From NCBI RefSeq assembly GCF_035083965.1, contig NC_089723.1, forward strand, positions 7,339,501-7,403,500: a stretch of DNA of 64,000 nt, in the 5' to 3' direction. This DNA comes from Branchiostoma lanceolatum. Taxonomy: Eukaryota; Chordata; Leptocardii; Amphioxiformes; Branchiostomatidae. The notes below the pieces were generated by a model, which saw only the letters and a program-made list of their open reading frames with translations, was not told where the DNA came from and did no database searches. The position numbers were made by a program, and so were the translations under genes. Of this stretch, positions 1 to 13,200 are shown piece by piece (the first letter of the stretch is position 1; each line of letters starts with the position of its first letter).

Positions 1-395
1 CAGAAAGTGTCGGTCAGCAAATTCTCCGTGATCTGACAATTATAATCTAACATACTATTAATATTCATAAGTCGATAAAGGTTATACATCGATTATAAGT
101 CTCTATCAGACTAACTACGCCGGCTATAAGGAGAATATTTGCCAGGGTTTCATTTGCATGGCAGATTGGCCCGTCTCTCCGTAGCCGACTCCCTCAGCAT
201 ATTATTCACTCTATTTGGCCAATTTCTACTATTTTCCCAGCCATCCGCGGGGCCTTGTAGAGGCTAAGACATCCAGGTAGTATGCTACACAAGAGAACAG
301 TTACTCAAGCAACTGGAAAATTTTGTTAACAGTAAGACGGCCAGACGTGAACAGTAAGACGGTGGATATTAAGTAGCTAGTGAACTCCAAATTCT

Positions 396-446
396 AGTTC
401 AGTCACTGAGGAAAGACAGCGGATGCTGTCCAAAACGTCTGACCGT
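396..446 (+). ncRNA. Hammerhead-like motif, core decayed
   Basis: CTGAGGA (406-412), stem II GACAGC/GCTGTC (six perfect pairs), then AAAACGTC (GAAA changed to AAAA). Stem I AGTCA/TGAC pairs over four bases. Helix sequences differ from the copy at 53.7 kb but fold the same way. Confidence 0.5.
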
Positions 447-1151
447 TTACCAAATTATCCAGTTTCTGAAGTAACTGTTATTTTGCCTACTAATCCTCTA
501 CGAAATCTTCACACTTCACGGCAATGTTTTGTAGAGTCGTCTTTCGCTTGGCACAGATAAAAGGTCAACGGAAATACGCTAGTACATGTAAACAAGGTTA
601 CCCTTTCTTATACACATGATCTTGTAACATTTCTCTATCTTTGGTTACATCTTCTTTTGTGCTCATTGTTGTTTAAGTTCAAGGACTTGTCAGTCTTTGG
701 TATTTAATGTGATTCTGGAAATGTATCGTATTGTATTCTGTTCATTTTTCACCGACCAAACAGCAAATAAATAACGGTCCACCGCAGGTGGGCTACAGAT
801 CTAGGACAAGGTTGCAATGTATTTCTCGTCACAATGAAGTTGAAGCCAAGAAAAAGGCAAACACAAGCTCGACAGCCGCAACAACAACCCCAGCTGACAA
901 TCATTATTGTAGAAAATAGATGTCCACAAGTAGGATAGCTGTTTTGCATCAAGGTGCACGTACAAAACGTGTTTTTGCGTGGGCTATAGGTACGATGTTT
1001 TCCTTCGAATTTGCGAAAGATGATAACACATTCCCACCAAAGGAAGCATATTCTATACTACGATAGTTTAACGTACCTTTGAGGGAATCTGAGCAGAAAG
1101 TAAAGTATCAATCACTATGAACCACTAGTGCAGTTTCCACACGATATTCAC

Positions 1152-1295
1152 TACTCTTCAAGCAGAGGTTGGTGGAGAAGATTGTGACCTTTTTATCATA
1201 TGCCCCCTTCCTGTCTTGGAGGAGAGTGCCAACAGAAAACGGGGCATGTGATAAAAAGGTCACAATCTTCTCCACCAACCTCTGCTTGGAGAGCA
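1152..1295. mobile_element. MITE, TACTCTCCAAGCAGAGG family, 9-bp TSD
   Basis: A 144-bp near-perfect palindrome (arms about 53 bp) bounded by the direct repeat GATATTCAC (1143-1151 and 1296-1304). Ends TACTCTTCAAGCAG and CTGCTTGGAGAGCA. A 9-bp duplication fits Mutator-like elements. Confidence 0.85.
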
Positions 1296-2029
1296 GATAT
1301 TCACCGCTCATGTTGAATAGATTAAATCGCATTGCTTGCTCGGCAGTGCATTGGATGAGTCAAACTCAACTTCTCATCTGAACACATTTCGCGTGTAAAA
1401 GCCACAGGTTGGTTTACCTTTATTGTTGCTACCGGCTTCTTGAACCACTGCCACAACGCTAAATAGATAGAAAGTTCATTTGCAAGTTCATGCCCGAAGA
1501 CTAACTGCAAGTATCTTAAAATTGAGTATTGTAAGTTTTGTAATGTTTAACTTATGTATGTATCTCTATTGCTTTTAGATTACGTTTGATTGTAAATTAT
1601 ACTGCATTTCAGCCTATGAAGGCTGCTACTGTATGTTGTGCCTTGCAACGACGTAATAAACCATTCATCCATTCATTCAAGTGCGTTGTAGGAACACAGG
1701 GAACATACATGTGACAATGTACTGCGATTGACATTATTGTAACAAGAAACTACTCAAATACTATGTCTAGACAACTTGGGGTTGGCTTCTGTTTTGGTAC
1801 TAGAGGAAGCCGAACTTTTTTTATAATTTGTGGGTTCTTGATTTTCTGAGAGGAAAGTGGTTTTCTGTCCCTCCTTGAACGTGTGAACGTTGGGAGAGAC
1901 ATGATTCCTAGCTTGGTAAACAAACCTATCATTATATTTTATGTATAACTTTATTTGCAAAGTCATACTCGTGGGCCACTTGCAAGGGTACTAAACAGTC
2001 TATTCTATAGATCTTTCTACATACATTAC

Positions 2030-2240
2030 TGGGGGTGTTTGACTTCTTGTTTGGAGGCAGTGGCTGATGAAAAGTCCCACGTTTTTAATGATCATTAGGT
2101 TTTCTGATTTGAGGAGAAATATGTTTTTTTGGAGGTCTTCTAGATGTTGAAAGCTCGGGAATATTGTTTTAATTGTTTCGAAAAGCTTGTTTCTTTCATC
2201 CTCATAATGAGGACATTTCTCTATTTGCAGAGAGGACAGA
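2030..2240 (-). pseudogene. LINE ORF2 C-terminal fragment
   Basis: The minus frame reads IEKCPHYEDERNKLF, the Cys-containing end seen after reverse transcriptase in many LINEs, then LLKSENLMIIKNVGLFIS. Related to the fragment at 4.7-4.95 kb. Confidence 0.6.
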
Positions 2241-2339
2241 AGAGCATAGGTTAGGATACCAGACTACATGATTTCTCCATCCTTACTTGTGACCTCAAAA
2301 GTTACTCGCTAATGATTTGTAGTAGGAATTTCGCACGGC

Positions 2340-2475
2340 AGCCGTGGCGAATGGTTCACAAAGACCACCCGGAACAACATGTCGACCCGGGCCAGGGACG
2401 CGCTTCGTTATGTGTCAAAGGTACCCTGACTCCTGACGGCCATTCAAGCCGTGATGTGTGGGTGTGAAGACTACA
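2340..2475 (+). other. Unassigned GC-rich segment
   Basis: An open plus frame reads ARQPWRMVHKDHPEQHVDPG and runs to a stop near 2475, without splice signals of a clear exon. It may be a repeat remnant. Confidence 0.25.
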
Positions 2476-2647
2476 GGTGTCATGGGGGTTTCGGTTAATA
2501 GACTGTGTTTGATTGACAGGTTAACTGGACGTCATGTTGACATGAACTAGCCAGGCCTATTCATTAAAAGGATTAATATTGATGAACTTTATGATATGTG
2601 CATTTTGGGGGGAGGGGGTGGTATGTAATTGATGTATCGATTGATCA

Positions 2648-2648
<1 letters not shown>

Positions 2649-2704
<56 letters not shown>
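2649..2704. repeat. GTCT microsatellite
   Basis: About 14 uninterrupted CTGT/GTCT units. Confidence 0.95.
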
Positions 2705-3559
2705 GAGAGTTTTAAATGGCATAAAAAGTGCCGGAGATTAGTTTTGATCTCTTGAGTGAAACGTATGTAAAGACTGTATGTCGTTGTGTAAAGACTAGGA
2801 TTCTACAGCACGTACTCTTACCTCGACAATACAGCATGGCCCAAGTAATTGTTCGCGATCTTACAGAGCTGAGTCCAGTAATAGGAGAGGCGTCGTTAGC
2901 ACTTTATTTCTGCAGTGGTCGTAGCCTCTATCTAGGTCGCGAACAGTGCTCCCTGGCCAGCTAACTTCCCTGGCATGTCATATATCTATTTGGCTATTTT
3001 TCCAGCGACCTGTGGAGCCTGGTAGAGGCTACAATGGTCGTGCCATGGGGAATGACGTCTGTTGTATTGATTTGTCTTTTTCAGGAGGGTGCCGAGCGTG
3101 ACGGATCCCATTACGGAGAGAAATAACTCGTGCTCTGTAGGTCAGTATCCCACTGACTCGGGGAAGGCCGGCTACATTTCTGGCGGGTCACACGTCAAAC
3201 TGGCGCAAGTCGCCATTGTTTGTTTGTCGCAGAAAATAGAAGCAGGAATTGAGGATTAAGACGAAGAAAAAGAAGTACTATTTTAGGGTATCCGTTTCTT
3301 TTGTCTAGATTCATGAGTATGGAAGCGTTTTCTCTTTTAACCATGTCATCTATTCTATATTTAGAACGTGTTTATATCCATGCAGCATTGCTATATTTAG
3401 AACGTACGATAGGGGGCACCATATTGGACAAACCATTGCTCTTCGCCCACAGTGGACCAACTTGGCGCCAAACATTCAGGGCAAACAAAGAAAAATCAAG
3501 ACCTGCAAAAGAAAAAAAAGGTGCATACGTCGGATTCTTCCAATAGATCACGTACTCAC

Positions 3560-3632
3560 GCTCGAACGCACACACACTCACACAAATACACACACACACA
3601 AATACGAACACACACACACACACATACATTCT
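3560..3632. repeat. CA microsatellite
   Basis: CACACA interrupted by ATA and TCA; gives rise to spurious Thr/His-rich reading frames. Confidence 0.9.
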
Positions 3633-3840
3633 ACCATTTCACATTCTATTTTCAGAACGAAACTGGAATTTTTCAACATTTTCTGGTACCCAACGAAGTG
3701 TATGTTTGTTATCTGCTGAAACATTTGTCCTTTATCAGCGTTCTCCCGTGGAAAAACGTTCCTAAAGATATGAGATTCTAAGAATTCGGAACCACAGAAT
3801 GTTAAGAAAACACGGAACCATGAAGTACATTTTACGCATC

Positions 3841-3846
3841 TTTATT
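3841..3846 (-). terminator. Probable polyadenylation signal of the prokineticin-like gene
   Basis: AATAAA on the minus strand about 230 nt past the TGA, giving a short 3' UTR. Position only; cleavage site not seen. Confidence 0.5.
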
Positions 3847-4077
3847 AACTTAATTTGTCTGATAACGCTTCTCTGGCCGACGGGTCTTGGTTTTAAATCA
3901 TGGTAATGATTCAATTCCTGTCTCTTCTGATGCTGATCACCAAGCAGATATAGAAAGGCAACATTGTAATGTTTCTCAAGCCTTAAGAGGACAGAAAGGC
4001 CGTCGTGTTCCGTGGAGCTTGACAAACATTACGATTTCGCCGTTCTGCATCTGCTTGGAGATTATCCTGACGCCCGT

Positions 4078-4230
4078 TCAGTGCCGTACGCAGGTTCCGA
4101 TGTCGTCATATCCGGGGGACAGCCTGCACCGGAGACCTACTGCGCATGGGCAGGTGAAGATGTACTGACGTTGCCATACGGACGTTGGGTACGAGAGCCT
4201 CTCTCCAGACCTCTGACAGATATCGCCGAC
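4078..4230 (-). CDS. Prokineticin-like exon 3: CPC block and stop
   Basis: The acceptor is ttgttgcacag. It encodes VGDICQRSGERL, then FTCPCAVGLRC, and ends GTCVRH followed by TGA. It supplies cysteines 6-10. The acidic stretch SPGYDD replaces the basic tail of vertebrate prokineticins. Confidence 0.88.
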   Translation of the reverse strand, partial: VGDICQRSGERLSYPTSVWQRQYIFTCPCAVGLRCRLSPGYDDIGTCVRH

Positions 4231-7200
4231 CTGTGCAACAAAGAGTGACAATGACAATGGCTTCTTGCATAATCATGCCCAATTGGGCCTAAAAGCGTTA
4301 AAGCCACCCCCCTCTCACTGGACCCGCGGTACGCTGGCGGCGTCGCTACATCCTAAACTGGATTTGTGTCACCCGTGGCTTTATAATGGGAATATCATTC
4401 AAAACGTACAAGTATGACCAAAAAGACAACAAAACACACATAGCTTAACAAGATTCGTTTTTTGTCGATGAAATTCGTTGAGTGCTTTGTCAATTCGATC
4501 GGCCGCAGCGACGCCGCCAGCTTGCCGCGGGTCCAGTGAGAGGGGGGCTTAAGTTAGATACTTAGACTACCGTTTGTTGCCAACAATTAATGATAGTGTA
4601 ATGAACACTAGTACACGTGTGAGACAGACAATTAAAATTGAGTTACGTTACTAGCTAGCCTATAATATTAAAGATTCTAAACTACGTCACTGACACTGGG
4701 TTGGGCTTCTTTGCGGAAGCAGCGGAAATTAAAAGCCCCACGTTTTCAATGATAGGTAGGTTGGATGATTTGAATAGGAAGATGATTTCCTGTAGACCAA
4801 TTAAACCAGAAAAGCATACAATTGTAGAGATTTCGCATACATGGGACACCCATACGAATAATCTATCTCTTTCGACATCTAATTTGGGACATTCGCAGAT
4901 GAAATGTATCTTACCTATTCCATAGTTACCTTCATGCAAAATGGAGGTATTGTTTTGGCGTGTCTGTGTGTATAGAAGGCTTGCGTGTTTTGCTTGTTTG
5001 TGCTCCCGGATATTTGTGCATAACTCAAGAACGGCTGGATGGATTGTGATGATATTTGGTATGTGGGTAGGTCTTGGAAAGACGAAGGTCAAGGATATGT
5101 TTAGGCCCTCTGGTATGTGACCTTGGTACTGCAGCACAACTTCCAGTTTTTTGTATCTTTTGTCCGGGACATACTATGTTTTGAGTTTTTGCGTGGCTGA
5201 AAGCTTTTGATGTAAGGAAGACGTGGTGTAGGTGTATGCCTCCTAGCTGCGAGTTCTGGAACTGCATGGGCGTTTTTGTGATGTTTTACTCACCTCTCCG
5301 GCAGACTTGCAGATCGGCAGCGGGCTGAAGATCGGCCTGCGGGGGGCGCAGCACGAACCCACGCCGTGTCGGGAGATGCACTGCCGATCGTGGCGGCAGG
5401 TGTTCTGAAAAAAAGGTTGAGAGTTTTTCATTCTATGAAAATACCAAGAACATGAAGTATTTCAATTAAATCTACACCACTGGACACATTTTTTTATGAT
5501 TATACTCTCCAAGCAGACGTTGGTAGGGAAGGTTGAGAGTTTTTCATTCTATGAAAATATGAAGAACATGTAGTATTTCAATTAAATCTACACCACCGGA
5601 CACATTTTTATGATTATACCCTCCAAGCAGAGGTTGGTAGGGAAGATTGTGACCTTTTTATCATATACCCCGTTTTTTGCCCGCTCTCCCAAGCACCTGC
5701 GTCCTAAACTGGATTTGTGTTACCCTTGAGTTTATAATGGGAATATCATTCAAAACGTACAAGTACTAGTTTGATCAAAAAGACAACAAGACACACGTTT
5801 TTTGAGTGCCTTGTCAATTCGATCGGCGGCATCGGCCGCAGCGACGCCGCCAGCGTGCCGCGGGTCCGGTGAGAGGGGGGCTTTACATGTTTACTTATAT
5901 ACGCATTACGTTCGGAAAATGATGCTATCAATTGGAATAAGCTTAGCAACCTTCAATTAACTTGTACGTGCGCACATAGACATCAGAAATGAGATGTAAT
6001 TATGACATGTTACAGCCGCATCATCTAATCCCTTTGAAAATGGTGTTGAGGAAATGAGCTTAATCAGATTATGAAAGCTCATCTCTAGAGATTCAATTAC
6101 GACCGTTCTGTGATTCTATACACTGCATATACACTCCCGGTTTTAGTCTCAAATGGAGTTTTGCCCTAGATGTACAATTTCCTGGAATTATTACACAAGA
6201 AAGTGTCTAATTCTCAGAATAAAGTTGAATAATCAGGGCTCGAAATACTGGGTGCATGTGCGCCTTTGTGCACCCAAAATTGGAGCTGTGCACCTAATTT
6301 GTGTAGGCTATAGGATAAAGGTACTACTGTGCCTTAGCATACAGAATATTCTTGAAATGCAAATATATACCAGGTAACCTTTTGTTGTACATTATCTGAT
6401 GTCTTACTTGTTTGAAATTTTGAAGTTAGCTATAGAATTACAGATTGAAGTTCTTAAGAGAGGCAGTAGCGTGAAACTTTGTAATCATGTTTTACTGACG
6501 TTCAACTTTAGTTTATGTGGTGCATCCAAAATTCTTTCTGTGCACCTACTTTTTTTGGTTGGGTGCACCAGTGTTTCGCATCAGATTAGGTCAGAATTAG
6601 TCGTTTAACAAACCCGGTAAAGGCGCAGAAGACGTCATGAGACGAGATGTAATTATGACATGGTGATGTAATCTCGGAACGTAATCACCGATTTGAAGTG
6701 CTTTTATCAGTTCAGAACTAGTCATGATACAAACCCGGATTATAGAAATAACACGATTAGTAATTTGTGGCGTCATTGACGTAGGGTGAAGACGTATAAG
6801 ACGTCAGTATCCGCGGGAGACAGATTTCATGTTCTTAGGATACCTTAAGACCTTTGTGACAACAATACTGCAGGATAGTATCAAGTTTTGCGTAGTTTTA
6901 TCGACATTTCTGTTTCAAAACTCACTTCGTATCAAATCTTATAGGTCAGAATTAATCATGTTACAAGCATTGACGCTAGAAATGGCACGCTTTGTAAATT
7001 GTGGCGTTAATGATGCATTACAAAGACGTCAATAATAGCGGGATACAGATTTCATGTCAATTTCAAAATCCGGTTCAATAACTCTTTCGTATCAAATTTT
7101 ATAGGTCAGAATTAGTCATGTTACAAGCACGGACACTGGAAATGGCACGATTTGTAAATGGTGGCGTTAATGATGCATTACAAAGACGTCAGTGATAGCG

Positions 7201-10200
7201 GGATACAGATTTCATATGCTTAAGCCCCCGTCACAAATAAGAAATTCAGTTCGGCCGAAGTGTTGGCGAGCTTTCGGCCGAAGTATGGCCGACGTCCTGT
7301 CGATTACGCGGGCTTCGGGCGATTTTTAGAAATAAAAGTTGATCCAAATATTGGCCTTTTACCAGGTTAGTCGATTCTGACTTCGTCCATGTCCCAGAGA
7401 TGGTACCATCTCATGGGGGATTTTTAGTTTTTAGTGTTCGAGGGACGTCGCCCGAGATTGTCATTGGAAAATACGGTCGACGCTCGGGCGATTTTGAAAT
7501 TCGGCGAGCTTCGGGCGATCTACAAAGTCGGCCGGCGCTTGAATGAATTGTGACGCCGGCTTTAGGCTATCTTTACATAATATTATCATATTTCGCGTAG
7601 TTTTATCAAAATTCGGTTCGATAACTCTTTCGTATCAAATTTCATAGGTAGGAATAAGTCATCACGGTTACAAGCATGGATAGATCTGTAGAAATGGCAC
7701 GTTTAGTAATTTGTGACGTCAGCGACGCACTCCGATGACGTCACCACGAGACAGAAGACGTCACTAACGACAGGATACAGCTTTGACGTGCTTATAGTGC
7801 CTTAAAGGCAACCAAAGCAATATTAGGGCCCAAAATATGGAAATTTAAAAAATGCTGAAATCTTCATGGTAATGGCATTTACTAACATTATTCAGCGCAA
7901 TTGCGTAATAACTTCATACTTTGAGCATCCTAAAACCACGCAAAAACGTGCCGTACGATGATTCCCTTAGTTTCGCGAGCCTACAAAAACCCTGGCGACA
8001 ATTTTCAGTGTGTTCTCACATCCGAACAACGTCGTAATTTTGCATGATTGACGTCGCTATACATTGTGATAGCATTGTTTGAACTAATCATGTACAGAAA
8101 TTACTAAATGAATTGAGTTTGAAAATCCGATTTTCGGGCCCTTATATTGCTTAGGTTTCCTTAAAGACTTTTGTGACAATGATACTACATGTGTCAAGCT
8201 ATCGCCAACATCGATATCATGTTTAAGACAAGGCTTTTAGAAGCGGAAACTAATGTCCACTCAGATCCTTCGGTTGGGAAGATTAAGGTATGTCCGTTGG
8301 GAACATTAGCACCGGAAGAATCGTGCAAAACGTGTGAAGTCCTAAGCTGCAAAATGCGATGAAGTGAATATATTGGGTTTCCGCTAATCTCCAAGCAGAT
8401 TTATTGGATGGCAAGACAGTTACCATAAGCAGAAACATCGGCCAACCGGAAATCTCACGCCTTCAGTCGGATCTTACAAAGACTATTAACACCCTAGCTG
8501 TTCGTTTGCCGATGGATAGCGTTACTTCACATGGATACTGTCTTGAAATCCGATAGATCTGCTTGGAGATTAGCAGAAACCATATATGTTCACTGCATCA
8601 CATTTGCAGCTTAAGATCTTCTCACATTTTGCACGACACTTCCGGTGCTAATGTCCCAGACTGACATATATCTATGAAACAGGTAAAGCCCCCTCTCACT
8701 GGACCCGCGGTACGCTGGCGGTGTTGCTGCGGCTGATCGAATTGAAAAAGCACTCAACGAATTTCATCGACAAAAAACGAATCTTTTAAAGCTTTGTGTG
8801 TTTTGTTGCTTTTTTGGTCATACTTGTACGTTTTGAAATATATTCCCGTTATAAAGTCAAAGGTGACAGCAATCCAGTTTAGGACGCAGCGACGCCGCCA
8901 GCGTGACGAGGGTCAAGTTAGAGGGGGGCTTAAGGGTGCTGGAAAGAGTGAACGTACTGAATCGTCAACACAAGTTGGCAACTAAAAAAAAAACCGCGCA
9001 ATTCATAAACAGTCAGGGTGGAATTTTTTTTAGGTTTTTGTATCATATTGAATCAAGGCTGTGATTCGGAGGAAGAAAAGAATGCAAGAACATCTAGTAC
9101 ATGCATTAGCAAACATATGTAAAAACCCAACGGGGCGAGTACGCCGTTGCAAGTACGGTCGCTCGGATTTGGCATCGACCGTTCTGGATGGCAACGACCG
9201 TTCTGAAAGACAACTTCCGTTCACGAGACGGTAATGTGCTACGGCGCTCCCGGAATTCGAACCCGCGCCGATCCCGATCCTCACGGCTTGGGAATCCAAC
9301 ACGCTAACCACTAGGCTAAAAGGTCTGGACCAGTTAGACTGGTCAGTTAGTGGAGATTGATCCCCACTGCTACACATATACACGTTCGACATGTATTAGT
9401 ATATGGTTTTGTATCTGTGACCAAACATACTACTAAGTAATACAGAGAAACTCTTTAATCATCTGACAAACACGTGTCTATTTCCGATGTCATTGACCTC
9501 ATTTATGCCCAGTGCACGTTTCAATATAATTTTTCGTTAATTATTGACGCAAGATGTAACCTTGGTTACCAGGTGCACATACTGGATGGAAAACCCTTTC
9601 ATCGACACACGCTTGGTCGTTAAGTGAAACGTCATAGCAATATAGCGTTGCTGCGTTATTAGCGTTGTTGACTTTGAAGCCCGAGCAGGCCCAAAGGGCC
9701 CTGTCAACTTGTGCGTATATTCAAGTGCGCGTGAGTTGCGCATTAACATTATTTGGCTTCAGTAAGGTTTGCGGGGAAGACGTTGCTTTCTAATTTGACC
9801 CACCGTTGTGCAGCCTAGTGATCGAACCTATGGAATCACTTATTCGACTGCAAACTTAACCTAAACCAAAAACTTTTAACACGCAACTCATGCGGACTTG
9901 TATATATGCGCAAGTTGACAGGGGCTTAAAGTTGTGCCCTTGGGAAAGGCACTTGACAACCATTTCCACACTCCACTCAGGTGAAAATGAGTACTTAGCC
10001 TCGGTTAGTGACGTCCTTTCGAAGGGTACGTAAAAGTCATGGCCCCGTGTGCAACACTTCGAGCACTTGAAAGCACCCGACACTCTTATCGAAAAGAGTT
10101 ACTCTCCAAGCAGAGGAGTGGTTCCGGCTGGTTTTTGACGTGTTTTAGGCGTTTTTGTCTGGCTTTCTACTTTGCCAGTTTTTTGGTGGGGTTTGAAGAG

Positions 10201-13200
10201 ACAAAAAAAGACAAAGTAGAAAGCCCGACAAAAATGCCTAAAAACACGTCACAAACCAGTCGGAACCCCTCCTCTGCTTGGAGAGTAGAAAAGAGTGGAG
10301 TTTATCCTGGTGTGAGCGGAATCAAACATTAAAGGTTGGTCTTACAAAGCTTGTACCTACTGTACAAAACTGGTAGGCTACGCTTAAAGGTGGTTGACCT
10401 ATTATGCGAAACAAACAAAGGAAAAATCCTCATTCATTAGCAGGTGTTGTTTATTTGTTTGTTTGTTTGTTTCGCATAATAGGTCAAACACCGTTAGGCA
10501 TACGTACCAGTATTTCTATTGAGGGGCAATGTAACGATCCTTGGTTGCTTAAACTGACACACCAGCTGAAAATGATTGTTGTTTAATGAAATATAAACAA
10601 CGAATTCTAATCTTCTAATTATTCTGTCTCATCGCGATTCAGAGCACAGTATGATAATGAACCATCCGTGCCATTGAATTCTAAACCGTCTATAATGCAT
10701 CGCTTTAAAACATAAATGTATGGTATCAATTTATGAAATCAAATCAAACTTTATACCAAAATTAGCAGCCGAGTAATTTATACAATGCAAATTTCAGGTT
10801 CTGGAAAAAGTGTTAATCTACCTTTTAACAACGAATGAAATTGACAAGAACGTGGATAAAAATGCGGAATCAAAATAGATTTAAACATGATAATTCTTGA
10901 TCGAACGAGCAGTTTTTGCCAATGAACAGGTGATATCTAAGACAACCTTAAGCTACATGTAGATATTGGACGTCTCTTTACGGTAGGTATGATTCATGTA
11001 CTCAAAATTACAACTATGTAGACAAAATCTTTTGTTAACGATAGTAGGAACTGCGTACGTGCGTGGGTTATCAAAACTTCACGTGATTCAAATTACGTAC
11101 TCATCTTACCGGACACACGTTCCCTAGACATACTGCCCACACACTAATTATGCCCCGCATGAAAGAAAAAATCCTCTATTCAATTTTTTGTGAAGACGAC
11201 GGCCGGGCTATCATTAAGGACACACAATAATGATAATTTCATTGCGGTCCGTACTCAAAGGCTGATTCCAATCATTCAACAGTGCCGTTTCTCTGGTGTT
11301 CTTATTTCACGACTTCGTATTGGCACCTACATCTTGAATAATAGGCCAAATCTATATCTACACACAGGTTTTCGTAGTCGGATTGGGGCTAGTGTGAGGA
11401 GCTTTGGGCTGCTCAAATGTAGTATTTCTACAAGAAACGCTACTTGAGTGGCCTAGGTTTCTCCTTGCAGAGTCCTTCAAATCGACTCAATACCGCGTGT
11501 GTGAATTGAGCCATAGTCTTTTCATTCGAGGCCTTGTTACAAGCCCAACCTGTAGCTGTGGGCGTCGATACGAAACTCATTACCTATTAGACTGCCCTAC
11601 ATACACTTACCAGCGCTCAGTTTTCTTCGGCAAGCTTTCCGGGATTTTTGGAAAATGACAAAACAACGACATGCGTCAAATGGATCTCAACATTTCTAGC
11701 TTCTTCTTTTATCTAGACAAAATAAGTCTCAATTAGCATACTTTGCACTTCATTATGTACATCTCTGTTTAAGCTACCTGCATACTAGATATCTTGGAAA
11801 TCAATCGTTCCTTTGTTCAATTATTCTCCTAAGAAGATTTTCACATTAACGCCCCTGCAGTTCCAGAGCAAGCTGCTAGGAGGCCCAAACCTACACTAAT
11901 TCTTCATTACCTCACAAGCTATATGCCACCAAAAAATCAAGACCATAGCATGTCAGGTCAAAAGATTTAAAAAACTGAGATTCTGCTGCAGTACCAAGGT
12001 CACATACCAGGGGGCCCAAAATCGACCCTAAATTTTGGCTCCCCAACACCTGCCCACATACCCAATATCATTGTAAACCATGAAGAGATTCCTGAGTTAT
12101 GCTGTCTACAGTAGTCCGGAAACACAAACACACAGACACACACAGACACACACACACAGACAGACACACCCAAAACTACATCTCCATTTTTCATGGAGAT
12201 AAAAAAGCGGCTGTTGGTTGCAAGTGAGCAGATGTTGGCACATTGACCCACTTAGCCCGTGTGTGTTTTTGGCACGCTTTCGACAGATTACCAAAGCGGC
12301 TCGGTGCGTGTCACTCCACCGTTACTATCTAGAGACCATCCATTGAAATTTCCTCTCCTTTGAGTATACAGTTCACAAAAGTGACTGAAAATTGTACTTG
12401 TTCTGGTTTCGTTGACGCGTTATCTGTACTGTGTGAGCCACCTGTTTAAGACAGATTCAGGATATTCTCGTTACACTATAGAACATGTCGGGGTGTCCCT
12501 GTGGTGTAGTGGTCTGCGCTTCTGGTACTTGCCACATCTGGTTCAAATTACTTGCCAGATCTGCTTCAAATTACTTGGACCAGAAGGCCCGGGTTCAAGC
12601 CCGGGATAGGACACTTCTGGATAAGAGGCACATTGAGTCATACCAAAGACTTTATAAAAATGGTACATACTTCTGAAACAGTATGGAAGTTAACACACTC
12701 CACTGCTAGTGGACTAGCCCCCTGCTGCAGTGATTGCACCACAGTGTGGCCCAATGCTATGAAACGGGGATGGACACCGCCCTATACACCTTATGGTGTG
12801 GGAGGATTTTAACTAACTACAGAACATGTCAAAACATCAAATAGCTAAGTCCTTTCAACGTGATAATTGGATATCCAAAGGGGTTTTCATTGAACCATTT
12901 CAAATTTGTATCATCAAATATGATTGGGCCTCACTGCTAACGGTGTCAATTTCCGCGGTCGGTACAAAACACACAACAAATGAGATGTACTGCCGGTTTC
13001 TTTCTGTGAAGCTGGTTATGTGAAATGTATAACCCTTTATTTCACCGCCGCGATAATGTACTTAACAATTTGCTATAATGTTCAATGAAAAATACAACAG
13101 CCACCGGCGTCTTAGGATAGCGCCTTTTGAAAATGAGGACTTGGTCATCATATCACATATAAATGAGACGGACTTCAATTCTACCGTGAAAAAATATGTT

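Noticed and set aside
3452..3781. Thr/His-rich protein from the CA repeats
   Set aside because: The reading frame is a by-product of a CA microsatellite; the same holds for frames at 12.1 and 15.3 kb.
3887..4248. Plus-strand frames over prokineticin-like exon 3
   Set aside because: They are antisense to the cysteine exon, which has family motifs and correct splice sites on the minus strand.
4682..5137. 151-codon minus frame as a host gene
   Set aside because: Its C-terminal part is a LINE ORF2 end and the N-terminal part runs through another interspersed repeat; no splice sites.
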